NCBI RefSeq assembly: GCF_000364445.2
Contig: NZ_CP043538.1
Span: 3,987,447 to 4,051,446, forward strand
Direction: 5' to 3'
Source of the DNA: Methylobacterium mesophilicum SR1.6/6
GTDB taxonomy: Bacteria > Pseudomonadota > Alphaproteobacteria > Rhizobiales > Beijerinckiaceae
DNA length: 64,000 nt
In this document: in pieces, positions 56,459 to 64,000 of the stretch
How positions within the stretch are numbered: the first letter of the stretch is position 1
Layout: the number at the start of each line of letters is the position of its first letter
Notes under the pieces: generated by a model
Databases searched by the model: none
The model's input: only the letters and a program-made list of their open reading frames with translations
What the model was told of the DNA's origin: nothing
Position numbers and translations under genes: made by a program

Positions 56459-56524
56459 GCGCCCGGCGGCGCAGTTCCGCGAGAGGGCGGCCGGTGACCC
56501 CGGCCGCTCCGCTGATCGGAACGC

Positions 56525-56545
56525 ATAAAGACATCTTTATGTCTT
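56525..56545. promoter_or_regulatory. SahR-like palindromic operator upstream of ahcY
   Basis: ATAAAGACATCTTTAT (56525-56540) is a perfect 7+2+7 palindrome, overlapped by a second inverted repeat, AAGACAT-cttt-ATGTCTT (56528-56545). The ATAAAG...CTTTAT pattern resembles the operators of ArsR-family SahR regulators, which sense S-adenosylhomocysteine and control ahcY, metK and metF. It lies 72-92 nt before the ahcY start. The assignment is by recalled motif. Confidence 0.65.
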
Positions 56546-56616
56546 GATTGCTTCGGGGCCGGCGAAGTGGTAGAGGCTCGCGCCGAACCGCAACGCCAAC
56601 ACGGAGCCGCCGACAC

Positions 56617-58017
56617 ATGGCCAAGGATTACATCGTCAAGGACATCGGGCTGGCCGATTACGGCCGCAAGGAGATCTCGATCGCCGAGACGGAGATGCCG
56701 GGCCTGATGGCGGTCCGCGAGGAGTACGGCGCGGCGCAGCCCCTTAAGGGCGCCAAGATCGCCGGCTCGCTCCACATGACGATCCAGACCGCCGTGCTGA
56801 TCGAGACCCTGAAGGCACTCGGCGCCGACATCCGCTGGGTCTCGTGCAACATCTACTCGACCCAGGACCATGCCGCCGCCGCCATCGCGGCCGCCGGCAT
56901 TCCGGTCTTCGCCGTGAAGGGCGAGACCCTAGAAGATTACTGGGACTACACCTCGCGCCTGTTCGATTGGCATGACGGTGGCATGCCGAACATGATCCTC
57001 GACGACGGCGGCGACGCCACCATGTTCGTCCATCTCGGCCTGCGCGCCGAGAACGGCGACACGGCCTTCCTCGACAAGCCGGAGAGCGAGGAGGAGGAGA
57101 TCTTCTTCGCACTCCTCAAGAAGAAGCTCGCCGAGAAGCCGAAGGGCTGGTTCGCCGGCCTCGCCGACAGCATCAAGGGCGTCTCCGAGGAGACCACCAC
57201 GGGCGTCCACCGCCTCTACGTGCTGGCCAAGGAGGGCAAGCTGCTCTTCCCGGCGATCAACGTGAACGATTCGGTCACCAAGTCGAAGTTCGACAACCTC
57301 TACGGCTGCAAGGAGTCGCTGGTCGACGGCATCCGCCGCGGCACCGACGTGATGATGGCCGGCAAGGTCGCCATGGTCGCGGGCTTCGGCGACGTGGGCA
57401 AGGGCTCGGCCGCGTCCCTGCGCAACGCCGGTTGCCGCGTGCTCGTGTCGGAGATCGACCCGATCTGCGCGCTCCAGGCCGCCATGGAGGGCTACGAGGT
57501 CGTGACGATGGAGGACGCGGCCCCGCGCGCCGACATCTTCGTCACCGCCACGGGCAACAAGGACATCATCACCCTCGACCATATGCGGGCGATGAAGGAC
57601 CGGGCGATCGTCTGCAACATCGGGCACTTCGACAACGAGATTCAGGTTGCCGGCCTGAAGAACCTCAAGTGGTCGAACATCAAGCCCCAGGTGGACGAGA
57701 TCACCTTCGCGGACGGCCATCGCATCATCCTCCTGTCGGAGGGGCGCCTCGTGAACCTCGGCAACGCGACGGGTCACCCGTCCTTCGTGATGTCGGCCTC
57801 GTTCACCAACCAGACGCTGGCCCAGATCGAGCTCTGGACCAATCCGGGCAAGTACCAGAAGCAGGTCTACACCCTGCCGAAGGCGCTCGACGAGAAGGTC
57901 GCGGCCCTGCATTTGGAGAAGATCGGCGTGAAGCTGTCGAAGCTGCGCCCGGATCAGGCCGCCTATATTGGCGTCGGCGAGAACGGCCCGTTCAAGCCCG
58001 AGCACTACCGCTACTGA
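56617..58017 (+). CDS. ahcY: S-adenosylhomocysteine hydrolase
   Basis: A 466-residue enzyme with the NAD-binding loop [20 protein letters not shown], the conserved [30 protein letters not shown], and the C-terminal FKPEHYRY that closes the active site. It is of the long, insertion-bearing form (an extra segment around [18 protein letters not shown]), typical of alphaproteobacteria. It splits SAH to homocysteine and adenosine. A SahR-like operator lies upstream. Homocysteine also comes from MetY at 3694. Confidence 0.97.
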   Translation: MAKDYIVKDIGLADYGRKEISIAETEMPGLMAVREEYGAAQPLKGAKIAGSLHMTIQTAVLIETLKALGADIRWVSCNIYSTQDHAAAAIAAAGIPVFAVKGETLEDYWDYTSRLFDWHDGGMPNMILDDGGDATMFVHLGLRAENGDTAFLDKPESEEEEIFFALLKKKLAEKPKGWFAGLADSIKGVSEETTTGVHRLYVLAKEGKLLFPAINVNDSVTKSKFDNLYGCKESLVDGIRRGTDVMMAGKVAMVAGFGDVGKGSAASLRNAGCRVLVSEIDPICALQAAMEGYEVVTMEDAAPRADIFVTATGNKDIITLDHMRAMKDRAIVCNIGHFDNEIQVAGLKNLKWSNIKPQVDEITFADGHRIILLSEGRLVNLGNATGHPSFVMSASFTNQTLAQIELWTNPGKYQKQVYTLPKALDEKVAALHLEKIGVKLSKLRPDQAAYIGVGENGPFKPEHYRY

Positions 58018-58027
58018 GGCGGCCCCG

Positions 58028-58101
58028 GGAGGGCGTGTCGGCGCCCTCCGAAGGCCTACAACCCAGACGTGATCCGAGGCCCGGCGCGCTGCGCCGGGCC
58101 T
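58028..58101 (+). terminator. Terminator hairpins after ahcY
   Basis: Two stems follow the ahcY stop. The first is GGAGGGC/GCCCTCC (58028-58049). The second is an 11-bp perfect stem AGGCCCGGCGC / GCGCCGGGCCT with a 3-nt loop (58077-58101), followed by TCTCTCGTT. The second is a probable intrinsic terminator, although the T-run is interrupted. Confidence 0.75.
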
Positions 58102-58153
58102 CTCTCGTTGTCAAGCCGCCGACGCGCGATCGAACTGTGTCTTCTGTGTGTCG

Positions 58154-58168
58154 TTAACGGGTGATTAT
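58154..58168. promoter_or_regulatory. CtrA-like box upstream of divL
   Basis: TTAA (58154-58157), a 7-nt spacer and TTAT (58165-58168) match seven of the eight conserved positions of the CtrA box TTAA-N7-TTAA. It lies about 140 nt before divL. Two GANTC (CcrM) sites follow at 58211-58215 and 58238-58242. The motif is short and could occur by chance. Confidence 0.4.
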
Positions 58169-58308
58169 GCGCCGCGGGCGCAAAGCCACGCTTCGTTCCC
58201 CTTCCGGCGCGAATCCGCCACACGTTAGAGTGCAGGCGAATCTTTGATCGAGGGGACCGCGGCGGTTGGGAGCGACCTCCGCGTGGACGATGCGCCGTGC
58301 GCCGCGTG

Positions 58309-60951
58309 ATGACGCGCGCCGCTCGCGTCGCCGTCGATGTCCGGGGGGCGGGGCAAACCATGGGTGTCGGTCGTGCGACGCACGTTCGTATCGGCGTTGG
58401 TGTGATCGCCCTCACCCTGGCGAGTGCGGCCCTGGCCGAGCTGCCCCAGGGCGCGGCCGCCTATCCGGGCCGGGAGATCCACAGTGTGGCGGCGCTGGCC
58501 GTGTTCGGCGGCCTCGTCGTCTTCGCGGTGATCCTGTCGCTCCTCCACCTCTACGAGCGCGGGCGCTGGACACGCCGCGAGCGCGAGCTGGCCGCGGCCC
58601 TCGACGTCCTGCGCGGCGCCCATGACCGCGCCGAGATGCTGCTCAATGCCGAGCGGCAGATCATCGTGACCTGGGACCAGCGCAGCGAGCCGGTCGTGGA
58701 AGGCGACATCAGCCTCGCGATCCACGGCGAGCGGCCCACCTCGGGCTACGCGCGCCGCGTCCTCGCCTTCGGCACGTGGTTGCTCGCGGCCGACGCCACC
58801 GCGGTCGAGGCCGCCGTCGACACCCTGCGGACGCGCGGCACCAGCTTCGCCTTGAGCCTCACGACCCAGACCGGCCGGAGCATCGAGGCGCAGGGACAGG
58901 CCGTGGCCGGCCGCGCGCTGCTGCGGATGCGCGAGACCAGCCAGGAACGCTGCGAGATCGCCGACCTGCGCGCGACCCTGGACGAGACCCGCCGCGGTCT
59001 CTCGGCCCTCTCGAGCCTGCTCGACGCGATCCCGCAGCCTGTCTGGCGACGCACCCGCGAGGGCGGCCTGAGCTGGGTCAACGCCGCCTACGTGGCCGCC
59101 GTGGAGGCGGGAAGCCGCGAGGCCGCCCTCGATGCCGGGCTGGAGCTGTTCGATCGCCCGGCGCGGGAATCCATCGCCCGCGAGGAGGCGGCCCGCTCGG
59201 CCGGACTGACCCGCAGCGTCCCGCGCCTCTCCGCCATCGTGGCCGGCAGCCGGCGCATGCTCGACGTGTTCGAGACGAGCCTCGACAGCGGCCGGGTCGG
59301 CATCGCGATCGACGTCTCCGAACTGGAGAGCGTCCGCGCCGACCTGCAGCGTCAGATGAACGCGAACGTCCGCACCCTGGACCAGCTGCCCACCGCGGTG
59401 GCGATGTTCGACGTCTCGCAGCGGCTGATCTTCCACAACGCCGCCTACCGCCAGCTCTGGGACCTCGATCAGGCGTTCCTCGACAGCCGCCCCTCCGACG
59501 GCGAGATCCTCGACCACCTTCGGGCGGAGCGGAAGCTCGAGGAGCAGGCGGATTTCCGCGGCTGGAAGCAGAGCGTGCTGGCCGCCTACCGCGCCGCCGA
59601 GGCGAACCAGAGCTGGTGGTACCTGCCCGACGGACGGACGCTGCGCGTGGTCGCGGATCCGAACCCGCAGGGCGGCTTGACCTACCTGTTCGACGACGTC
59701 TCGGACCACCTGAACGCCGAATCGCGCTACAACGCCCTGCGCCGCCTTCAGGCCGAGACCCTCGACACCCTGGCCGAACCGGTCGCGGTCTTCGGGGCCG
59801 ACGGACGCCTGACCCTCGCCAACCGCGCCTTCTGCACCGTATGGCGGCTCGACGCGGCCCTGGTGGACGAACGGCCCCACGTCGATGCCGTGATCGCGGC
59901 CTGCCGGGAACTCGCGCCGGCCGACGAACCCTGGATCGACATCCGCGACGCGGTCGTCGGCCTGGAATCCCGCACCGCCCGGTCCTGCCGGCTGGAAGTG
60001 GTGGACGGCACCGTGCTCGACTGCGCCGCGCAGCCGCTGCCCGAGGGCGCGACGCTCCTCACCCTGATCGACATCACCGCCAGCGTAAACGTCGAGCGGG
60101 CCCTCACCGAGAAGAACGACGCGCTGGAGAAGGCGGCCCAGCTGCGCGACACCTTCGTCCACCACGTCTCCTATGAGCTGCGCTCGCCGCTCACGAACAT
60201 CATCGGGTTCACGCAGCTCCTGGGCGACGAGACGGTCGGTGCCCTCAACGAGCGGCAGCGCGAATACTCCGACCACATCATGCGCTCGTCGGCGGCGCTC
60301 CTCGTCATCATCAACGACATCCTGGATCTCGCCTCGATCGACGCCGGCTCGCTGGAGCTGCAGCGCGAGGACGTCGACGTCCAGGCCACCATCGAGGCGG
60401 CCGTGCGCGGCATCGAGGACCGGCTGGCCGAGTCGAACATCACCCTGGCCCTCGACGTCCCCGAGGATATCGGCAGCGTCCACGCCGACGGAAAACGCGT
60501 CCGCCAGATCCTGTTCAACCTGCTCTCGAACGCCGTGGGCTTCTCGGAGGCCGGGCAGCGCGTGGAAGTCCAGGCCCGCCGGACCGCACAGGAGCTTCTC
60601 CTGAGCGTGCGCGACCATGGCCGCGGCATGCCGCCGGAGATCGCCGACTCGGTCTTCAACCGCTTCGAGAGCCACACCCTCGGCACGCGCCATCGCGGCG
60701 TCGGCCTCGGCCTGTCGATCGTGCGCTCCTTCGTGGAACTGCACGGCGGCCGGATCCTGCTGGAGACGGCGCCGGGCGACGGCACCTGCGTGACCTGCAC
60801 CTTCCCGATCGACCCGAACAGGCAGCCCGTCCTGCCGCCGCGACCGGAAGCCCGGCCGCCGGGCGAGCTCGTCCCGCTCCCGCGCCGGAATCAGGAGCGT
60901 TACGAGTCTGAGCGGGATCAAGGCTCGCCGGTGCCGCGCCAGCGCACTTGA
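58309..60951 (+). CDS. divL: Cell-cycle pseudo-histidine kinase DivL
   Basis: A protein of about 880 residues. Two hydrophobic segments near the N-terminus are followed by PAS-like modules (for example LDAIPQPVWRRTREGGLSWV and LDQLPTAVAMFDVSQ, and a third at LDTLAEPVAVFGADGRLTL). The dimerisation domain has HHVSYELRSPLTNIIGF, where the phospho-accepting histidine is replaced by Tyr622 (codon 60172-60174), the DivL hallmark. The ATP-binding domain has NLLSNAVGFSEAG, DHGRGMPPE and GVGLGLSIV. DivL modulates CckA and thereby CtrA. The start is uncertain: GTG 58297, ATG 58309 or ATG 58360. Confidence 0.9.
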   Translation: MTRAARVAVDVRGAGQTMGVGRATHVRIGVGVIALTLASAALAELPQGAAAYPGREIHSVAALAVFGGLVVFAVILSLLHLYERGRWTRRERELAAALDVLRGAHDRAEMLLNAERQIIVTWDQRSEPVVEGDISLAIHGERPTSGYARRVLAFGTWLLAADATAVEAAVDTLRTRGTSFALSLTTQTGRSIEAQGQAVAGRALLRMRETSQERCEIADLRATLDETRRGLSALSSLLDAIPQPVWRRTREGGLSWVNAAYVAAVEAGSREAALDAGLELFDRPARESIAREEAARSAGLTRSVPRLSAIVAGSRRMLDVFETSLDSGRVGIAIDVSELESVRADLQRQMNANVRTLDQLPTAVAMFDVSQRLIFHNAAYRQLWDLDQAFLDSRPSDGEILDHLRAERKLEEQADFRGWKQSVLAAYRAAEANQSWWYLPDGRTLRVVADPNPQGGLTYLFDDVSDHLNAESRYNALRRLQAETLDTLAEPVAVFGADGRLTLANRAFCTVWRLDAALVDERPHVDAVIAACRELAPADEPWIDIRDAVVGLESRTARSCRLEVVDGTVLDCAAQPLPEGATLLTLIDITASVNVERALTEKNDALEKAAQLRDTFVHHVSYELRSPLTNIIGFTQLLGDETVGALNERQREYSDHIMRSSAALLVIINDILDLASIDAGSLELQREDVDVQATIEAAVRGIEDRLAESNITLALDVPEDIGSVHADGKRVRQILFNLLSNAVGFSEAGQRVEVQARRTAQELLLSVRDHGRGMPPEIADSVFNRFESHTLGTRHRGVGLGLSIVRSFVELHGGRILLETAPGDGTCVTCTFPIDPNRQPVLPPRPEARPPGELVPLPRRNQERYESERDQGSPVPRQRT

Positions 60952-60982
60952 TTCTTGAGCCGCTGCCGCGCAGCAGGGGTCC

Positions 60983-62215
60983 ATGTCCGCGCATGATCGT
61001 TCCGGCTGGGCCGTCTTCGGCATCGGCGACTTCCGCCTGTTCGGCGCAGCCCGCTTCCTGACGGGCCTCGCCTACCAGATGCAGGCCGTGGCGATCGGCT
61101 GGTTCGTCTACGATCTGACCCATTCCGCCCTGGCGCTGGGCCTCGTGGGTCTTGCGGGCTTCCTGCCGGCGATCCTCTGCGCGCTGATCACCGGCCATGT
61201 GGCGGATGCCTACGACCGCCGCCTCGTCGGGGCCGCGGCCTTCGCCCTCCAGAGTGCGGCGAGCTTCGGCCTTCTCGCCTGCGCGCTGTCGGGCCTGCAG
61301 TCCGTCTGGCCGATCTACGCCTTGGTGATCGTGGTCGGCACCGCGCGCGCCTTCGCCAATCCGGCCTTGCAGGCGCTGCTGCCGACCCTGGTCCCGGGCC
61401 CGCAGTTCAGCTCCGCCATCGCGTGGAACGCGTCGCTCTGGCAGAGCGCGTCCGTGATGGGACCGGCCCTTGGCGGCTTCCTCTACGCCCTCGGACCCGC
61501 CGTGGTGTTCGGCGGAGCCGCGGGGAGCTTCGCCCTGGCAAGCGGGCTCACGGTGCTGATCCGCTTCCGGCCCGCTCCGGTGAGCGAGCGGCCGCCGATC
61601 ACCTGGGCGGCGCTTTCGGCCGGGATCGATTACATCCGCTCGCAACCGGTGGTGCTCGGCGCGATCAGCCTCGACCTGTTCACCGTCCTCCTCGGGGGTG
61701 CGACGGCGCTGCTGCCGATCTACGCCGGCGAGGTCCTGCATGTCGGGCCGCTCGGCCTCGGCGCCCTGCGGAGCATGCCGGCCTTCGGGGCCGTGGCCAT
61801 GGCGGTGCTGCTCGCGAACTACCCCCTCCGGCGCCATGCGGGTCTGCGCATGCTCCGGGCCGCCGCGGTGTTCGGCGCCGCCACGGTCGCCTTCGGATTG
61901 TCGACCTCGCTGCCCCTGTCGATGGCCTGCCTGTTCGTGACGGGCGCCGCCGACATGATCTCGGTCTACGTCCGCCAGACCTTCGTGCAGGGCGAAACGC
62001 CGGACGCCATGCGCGGCCGGGTCTCGGCGGTGAACACGGTGTTCATCGGCGCGTCCAACGAGCTCGGCGAATTCGAGTCCGGCCTGCTGGCCGCCGCGAT
62101 CGGGGCCGTCCCGGCGGTGGTAGCGGGCGGCGCGGCGACGATCGGCGTAGCTCTGCTCTGGGGGAAGCTCTTTCCGGCGCTGAAGGCGCGCGATCGGCTG
62201 ATGGTGCAGGGGTGA
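60983..62215 (+). CDS. MFS transporter (EntS/MFS_3-like)
   Basis: A 410-residue protein with about 12 hydrophobic helices. The loop after helix 2 reads GHVADAYDRRLVG (the MFS motif A region) and RGRVSAVNTVFIGASNELGE lies in the second half, as in MFS_3/EntS-type exporters. The substrate is unknown, perhaps a drug or siderophore. ATG 60983 follows divL after 31 nt, so it may be cotranscribed with divL. A large compound repeat begins at its stop. Confidence 0.88.
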   Translation: MSAHDRSGWAVFGIGDFRLFGAARFLTGLAYQMQAVAIGWFVYDLTHSALALGLVGLAGFLPAILCALITGHVADAYDRRLVGAAAFALQSAASFGLLACALSGLQSVWPIYALVIVVGTARAFANPALQALLPTLVPGPQFSSAIAWNASLWQSASVMGPALGGFLYALGPAVVFGGAAGSFALASGLTVLIRFRPAPVSERPPITWAALSAGIDYIRSQPVVLGAISLDLFTVLLGGATALLPIYAGEVLHVGPLGLGALRSMPAFGAVAMAVLLANYPLRRHAGLRMLRAAAVFGAATVAFGLSTSLPLSMACLFVTGAADMISVYVRQTFVQGETPDAMRGRVSAVNTVFIGASNELGEFESGLLAAAIGAVPAVVAGGAATIGVALLWGKLFPALKARDRLMVQG

Positions 62216-62363
62216 TACCGTTTCCGGTGGATCAGATCGGTCCGCCGTCTGTGCGAGCGGAGCGAAGCAATCCAGCAGCGTCGCTCTGACCTGGGTCGCT
62301 GCACAGCGCTCGCGATGGCCCAGCAGGCTGGATCGGACCGAAGCGTTCAACCGGAAACGATAT
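62215..62363. repeat. Compound repeat: 30-bp terminal inverted repeats around family-A copy 5
   Basis: Two imperfect inverted arms, 62215-62244 (begins ATACCGTTTCCGGT, ends TCGGTCCG) and 62334-62363 (begins CGGACCGA, ends ACCGGAAACGATAT), enclose a family-A core: GTGCGAGCGGAGCGAAGCAA on the left and CAGCGCTCGCGATGGCCCAG on the right. The left arm starts at the last base of the MFS stop codon. The gap is convergent with tolB. Confidence 0.8.
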
Positions 62364-62658
62364 GAGAACGCGTATTCAATGACCGGCGCACTCTGCGCGT
62401 CGGGTGGATGTTGTCTTGCGGCTCAGTCTTGTGCGCGCGGCAGATCGAGCACCTGCGCGGTACGCGGCACAGGATCGCAATCTTGATTGAGCCCTCCGAC
62501 CCGCGCCCTCATCCTGGGGCGCCGGAGCGGAGAGCCGGGCCCGGAGGAGCCCTCCAGGGCTCGCGCGGCTGGCTGGAAGGCTTCTTCGAGGCCCTCTGAC
62601 GCGGGCGCCTCAGGATGAGACGGTTGGGCGAGATCCACCGCTCACGCAATCGCAGGCG
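62364..62658. other. Non-coding remainder of the MFS-tolB gap
   Basis: Apart from the CTCATCCT palindrome no gene is seen. No pal coding sequence is present in either strand, although pal usually follows tolB. With the compound repeat, the full convergent gap is 443 nt and almost entirely repetitive. Confidence 0.55.
62508..62619. repeat. Second palindromic repeat type (CTCATCCT ends)
   Basis: The ends CTCATCCTGGGGCGCC (62508-62523) and GGCGCCTCAGGATGAG (62604-62619) are near-perfect reverse complements. The interior holds GAGCCCTCCAGGGCTC and GGCTTCTTCGAGGCC hairpins. The element lies between the compound repeat and tolB and belongs to a different family from repeat A. Small open frames across it are spurious. 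Confidence 0.75.
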
Positions 62659-63996
62659 TCAGCGCCCCGCGAGGAGCGGCGACCAGGTCGGGTCCGACGC
62701 GTAGGCGGGCGTCGGGACCGGCTGCTCGACCTTGCCGGTGATGTCGACCATGAACAGCTTGCCGCCGCCCTGGCCGCCCGGATCGCGGAAGAACAGCACG
62801 TACTGGCCGTTCGGCGCGAAGGTCGGGCCCTCGTTGTGGAAGCCCTCGGTCAGGACGCGCTCGCCGGAACCGTCGGGCTTCGACACGCAGATGGCGAAGC
62901 CGCCGTTGCGCTGACGCGTGTAGGCGATCAGGTCGCCGCGGGGCGAGAAGGCCGGCTGCGAGGCCGAGCCGGCACCGAAGGTGATGCGGTGCGGGTTAGA
63001 GCCGTCCGCGCCCATCACGTAGACCTGCTGCGAGCCGCCCCGATCCGACTCGAACGCGATCTGCGATCCGTCCGGCGAATAGGTCGGAGACGTGTCGATG
63101 GCCATGCCGTTGGTGATCGAGCGCTGGGCCTTCGAGGCGATGTCCATCGTCACGATGTCGGCGTTGCCGCCCTGCTGCACGCTCATGACGATCTTGCGTC
63201 CGTCCGGCGAGAAGCGGGGGCTGGCGCTCATGGAATCGACGTTGCCGAGGGCCTGACGCGCGCCGGTCTCCAGGTTGATCATCTGCACACGCGGCTGGTG
63301 GCCGGTGGCCTGCGCCATGAAGGCAATGTCCTGGGTCGCCGGCGAGTAGCGCGGCGCGACGATCGACATCTCGCCGTTGGTGATCGCCCGAACGTTGGCG
63401 CCGTCCTGATCCATCACCATCAGGCGCTTGCGGCGGTTCTCCTTCGGGCCGGTCTCGTCCACGAAGGCGATGCGGCTGTCGAACCAGGGGCCGAGGCCGG
63501 TGATCTTGGTGTAGACGGCGTCCGAGATCAGGTGGCCGGTGCGCCGGACGTTGGCGGCGTCGGTGCCGTATTGCTGGCCGGTCATCTGCTGGCCGGAGGT
63601 CACGTCCCAGAGCCGGAACTCGACCTTGACGCGGCCGGCCTCCCGGACGACGCGGCCGGTAACGAGGCCCTGGACGCCCGTGGCGCGCCACTTCTCGAAG
63701 TTGGGAGCCGCGTCGAAGTTCGGCTGCTCCGGGAAGCGGGCGTGGTCGAGGGGCGTGAAATACCCTGAGCGGCGCAGGTTGTTGGTGACCACGCCGGAGA
63801 CGAGGCCGGCGAGGCTCGGATCGCCGCCGAAATCCGCGATGGCGATCGGCATCGGCTGGAAGTTGCCGCCGCCGATGCGCAGCTGCAGCTGCGCCTGGGC
63901 CGGCCCCGCCAGGAAAGCCGTCAGCAGGGCGAAGACCGCGATCAGGCGCGCGGCGAAGGACGTCGGGAGGCGCCCGACGAATGAGACGTTCTGCAT
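62659..63996 (-). CDS. tolB: Tol-Pal translocation protein TolB
   Basis: A 445-residue protein, complete. A long N-terminal segment with a signal peptide (cleavage probably after GPAQAQ), an N-terminal TolB domain (RIGGGNFQPMPIAIADF) and a six-bladed beta-propeller with repeated SPDG-type turns (RFSPDGRKIVMSV, TYSPDGSQIAFES, FAPNGQYVLFF). TolB links Pal to the TolQRA complex and outer-membrane constriction in division. Upstream tolQRA would lie beyond the right edge; the downstream neighbour is a repeat and not pal. Confidence 0.95.
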   Translation of the reverse strand: MQNVSFVGRLPTSFAARLIAVFALLTAFLAGPAQAQLQLRIGGGNFQPMPIAIADFGGDPSLAGLVSGVVTNNLRRSGYFTPLDHARFPEQPNFDAAPNFEKWRATGVQGLVTGRVVREAGRVKVEFRLWDVTSGQQMTGQQYGTDAANVRRTGHLISDAVYTKITGLGPWFDSRIAFVDETGPKENRRKRLMVMDQDGANVRAITNGEMSIVAPRYSPATQDIAFMAQATGHQPRVQMINLETGARQALGNVDSMSASPRFSPDGRKIVMSVQQGGNADIVTMDIASKAQRSITNGMAIDTSPTYSPDGSQIAFESDRGGSQQVYVMGADGSNPHRITFGAGSASQPAFSPRGDLIAYTRQRNGGFAICVSKPDGSGERVLTEGFHNEGPTFAPNGQYVLFFRDPGGQGGGKLFMVDITGKVEQPVPTPAYASDPTWSPLLAGR

Positions 63997-64000
63997 AGTT

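Overview
The window is a high-GC (visibly well above 60%) chromosomal segment of an alphaproteobacterium of the Rhizobiales. The best match is Methylobacterium/Methylorubrum. This is inferred from a CcrM-type methyltransferase, a tyrosine-bearing DivL kinase, a split b/b' ATP synthase stator, a SufBCDS operon behind Irr-type operators, a PHA-associated protein and dispersed palindromic repeats. I see no rRNA, tRNA, CRISPR array, prophage or insertion sequence. Nearly all of it is housekeeping sequence with short intergenic gaps.

Layout. 1-1400 (minus): end of an Mrp/Mbh-type cation antiporter operon (E, F, G, MbhD-like, MbhE-like partial). 1544-3480: NudK-like Nudix hydrolase, a coupled 29-residue membrane microprotein and an SCP2-type thiolase. 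3694-6174 (minus): alpha/beta hydrolase, single-domain response regulator and the sulfhydrylase MetY. 6267-13337: two Irr-like boxes and the suf operon (cysteine desulfurase, sufB, sufC, sufD, sufS, sufT), interrupted by two very large intergenic palindromes. 13793-15285: small unknown proteins. 15401-21433: ABC exporter pair, hydrolase, FkbM methyltransferase, SfsA, MoCF-domain protein and FNT channel. 21590-22870: type II NADH dehydrogenase. 23099-25817 (minus): F0 operon atpI-B-E-b'-b with a recognisable promoter, intercistronic hairpins and a terminator. 26009-30076: DsbA-like protein, DUF721/DciA, MutY and CcrM. 30650-35587: RlpA-like protein, PHA protein, proline-rich protein, ABC-F protein Uup, DUF3606 and M32 carboxypeptidase. 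35677-40414 (minus): YhaO/YhaN-type nuclease-ATPase pair. 40694-45546: EEP phosphatase, cardiolipin synthase, ECHDC3-like protein, DUF5993 plus DsbB-like pair and an acyl-CoA-synthetase-like fragment. 45821-49783: periplasmic protein, Ung, HemH, microprotein and parvulin. 50046-58017: SecA, BioD, Kup, CsbD-like protein and AhcY. 58309-63996: DivL, MFS exporter and TolB.

Themes. Iron-sulfur assembly under apparent iron/heme control, and methionine/SAM-cycle genes (metY, ahcY with a SahR-like operator), are the clearest regulated modules. DivL and CcrM link the region to alphaproteobacterial cell-cycle control; the divL upstream region has a CtrA-like box and two GANTC sites. Five copies of one palindromic repeat all lie between convergent genes. 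The least expected items are a DsbB-like protein whose second cysteine pair has moved to a C-terminal tail, an AT-hook tail on MutY, and several membrane microproteins of 29 to 52 residues. I found no large unknown defence or biosynthetic system.
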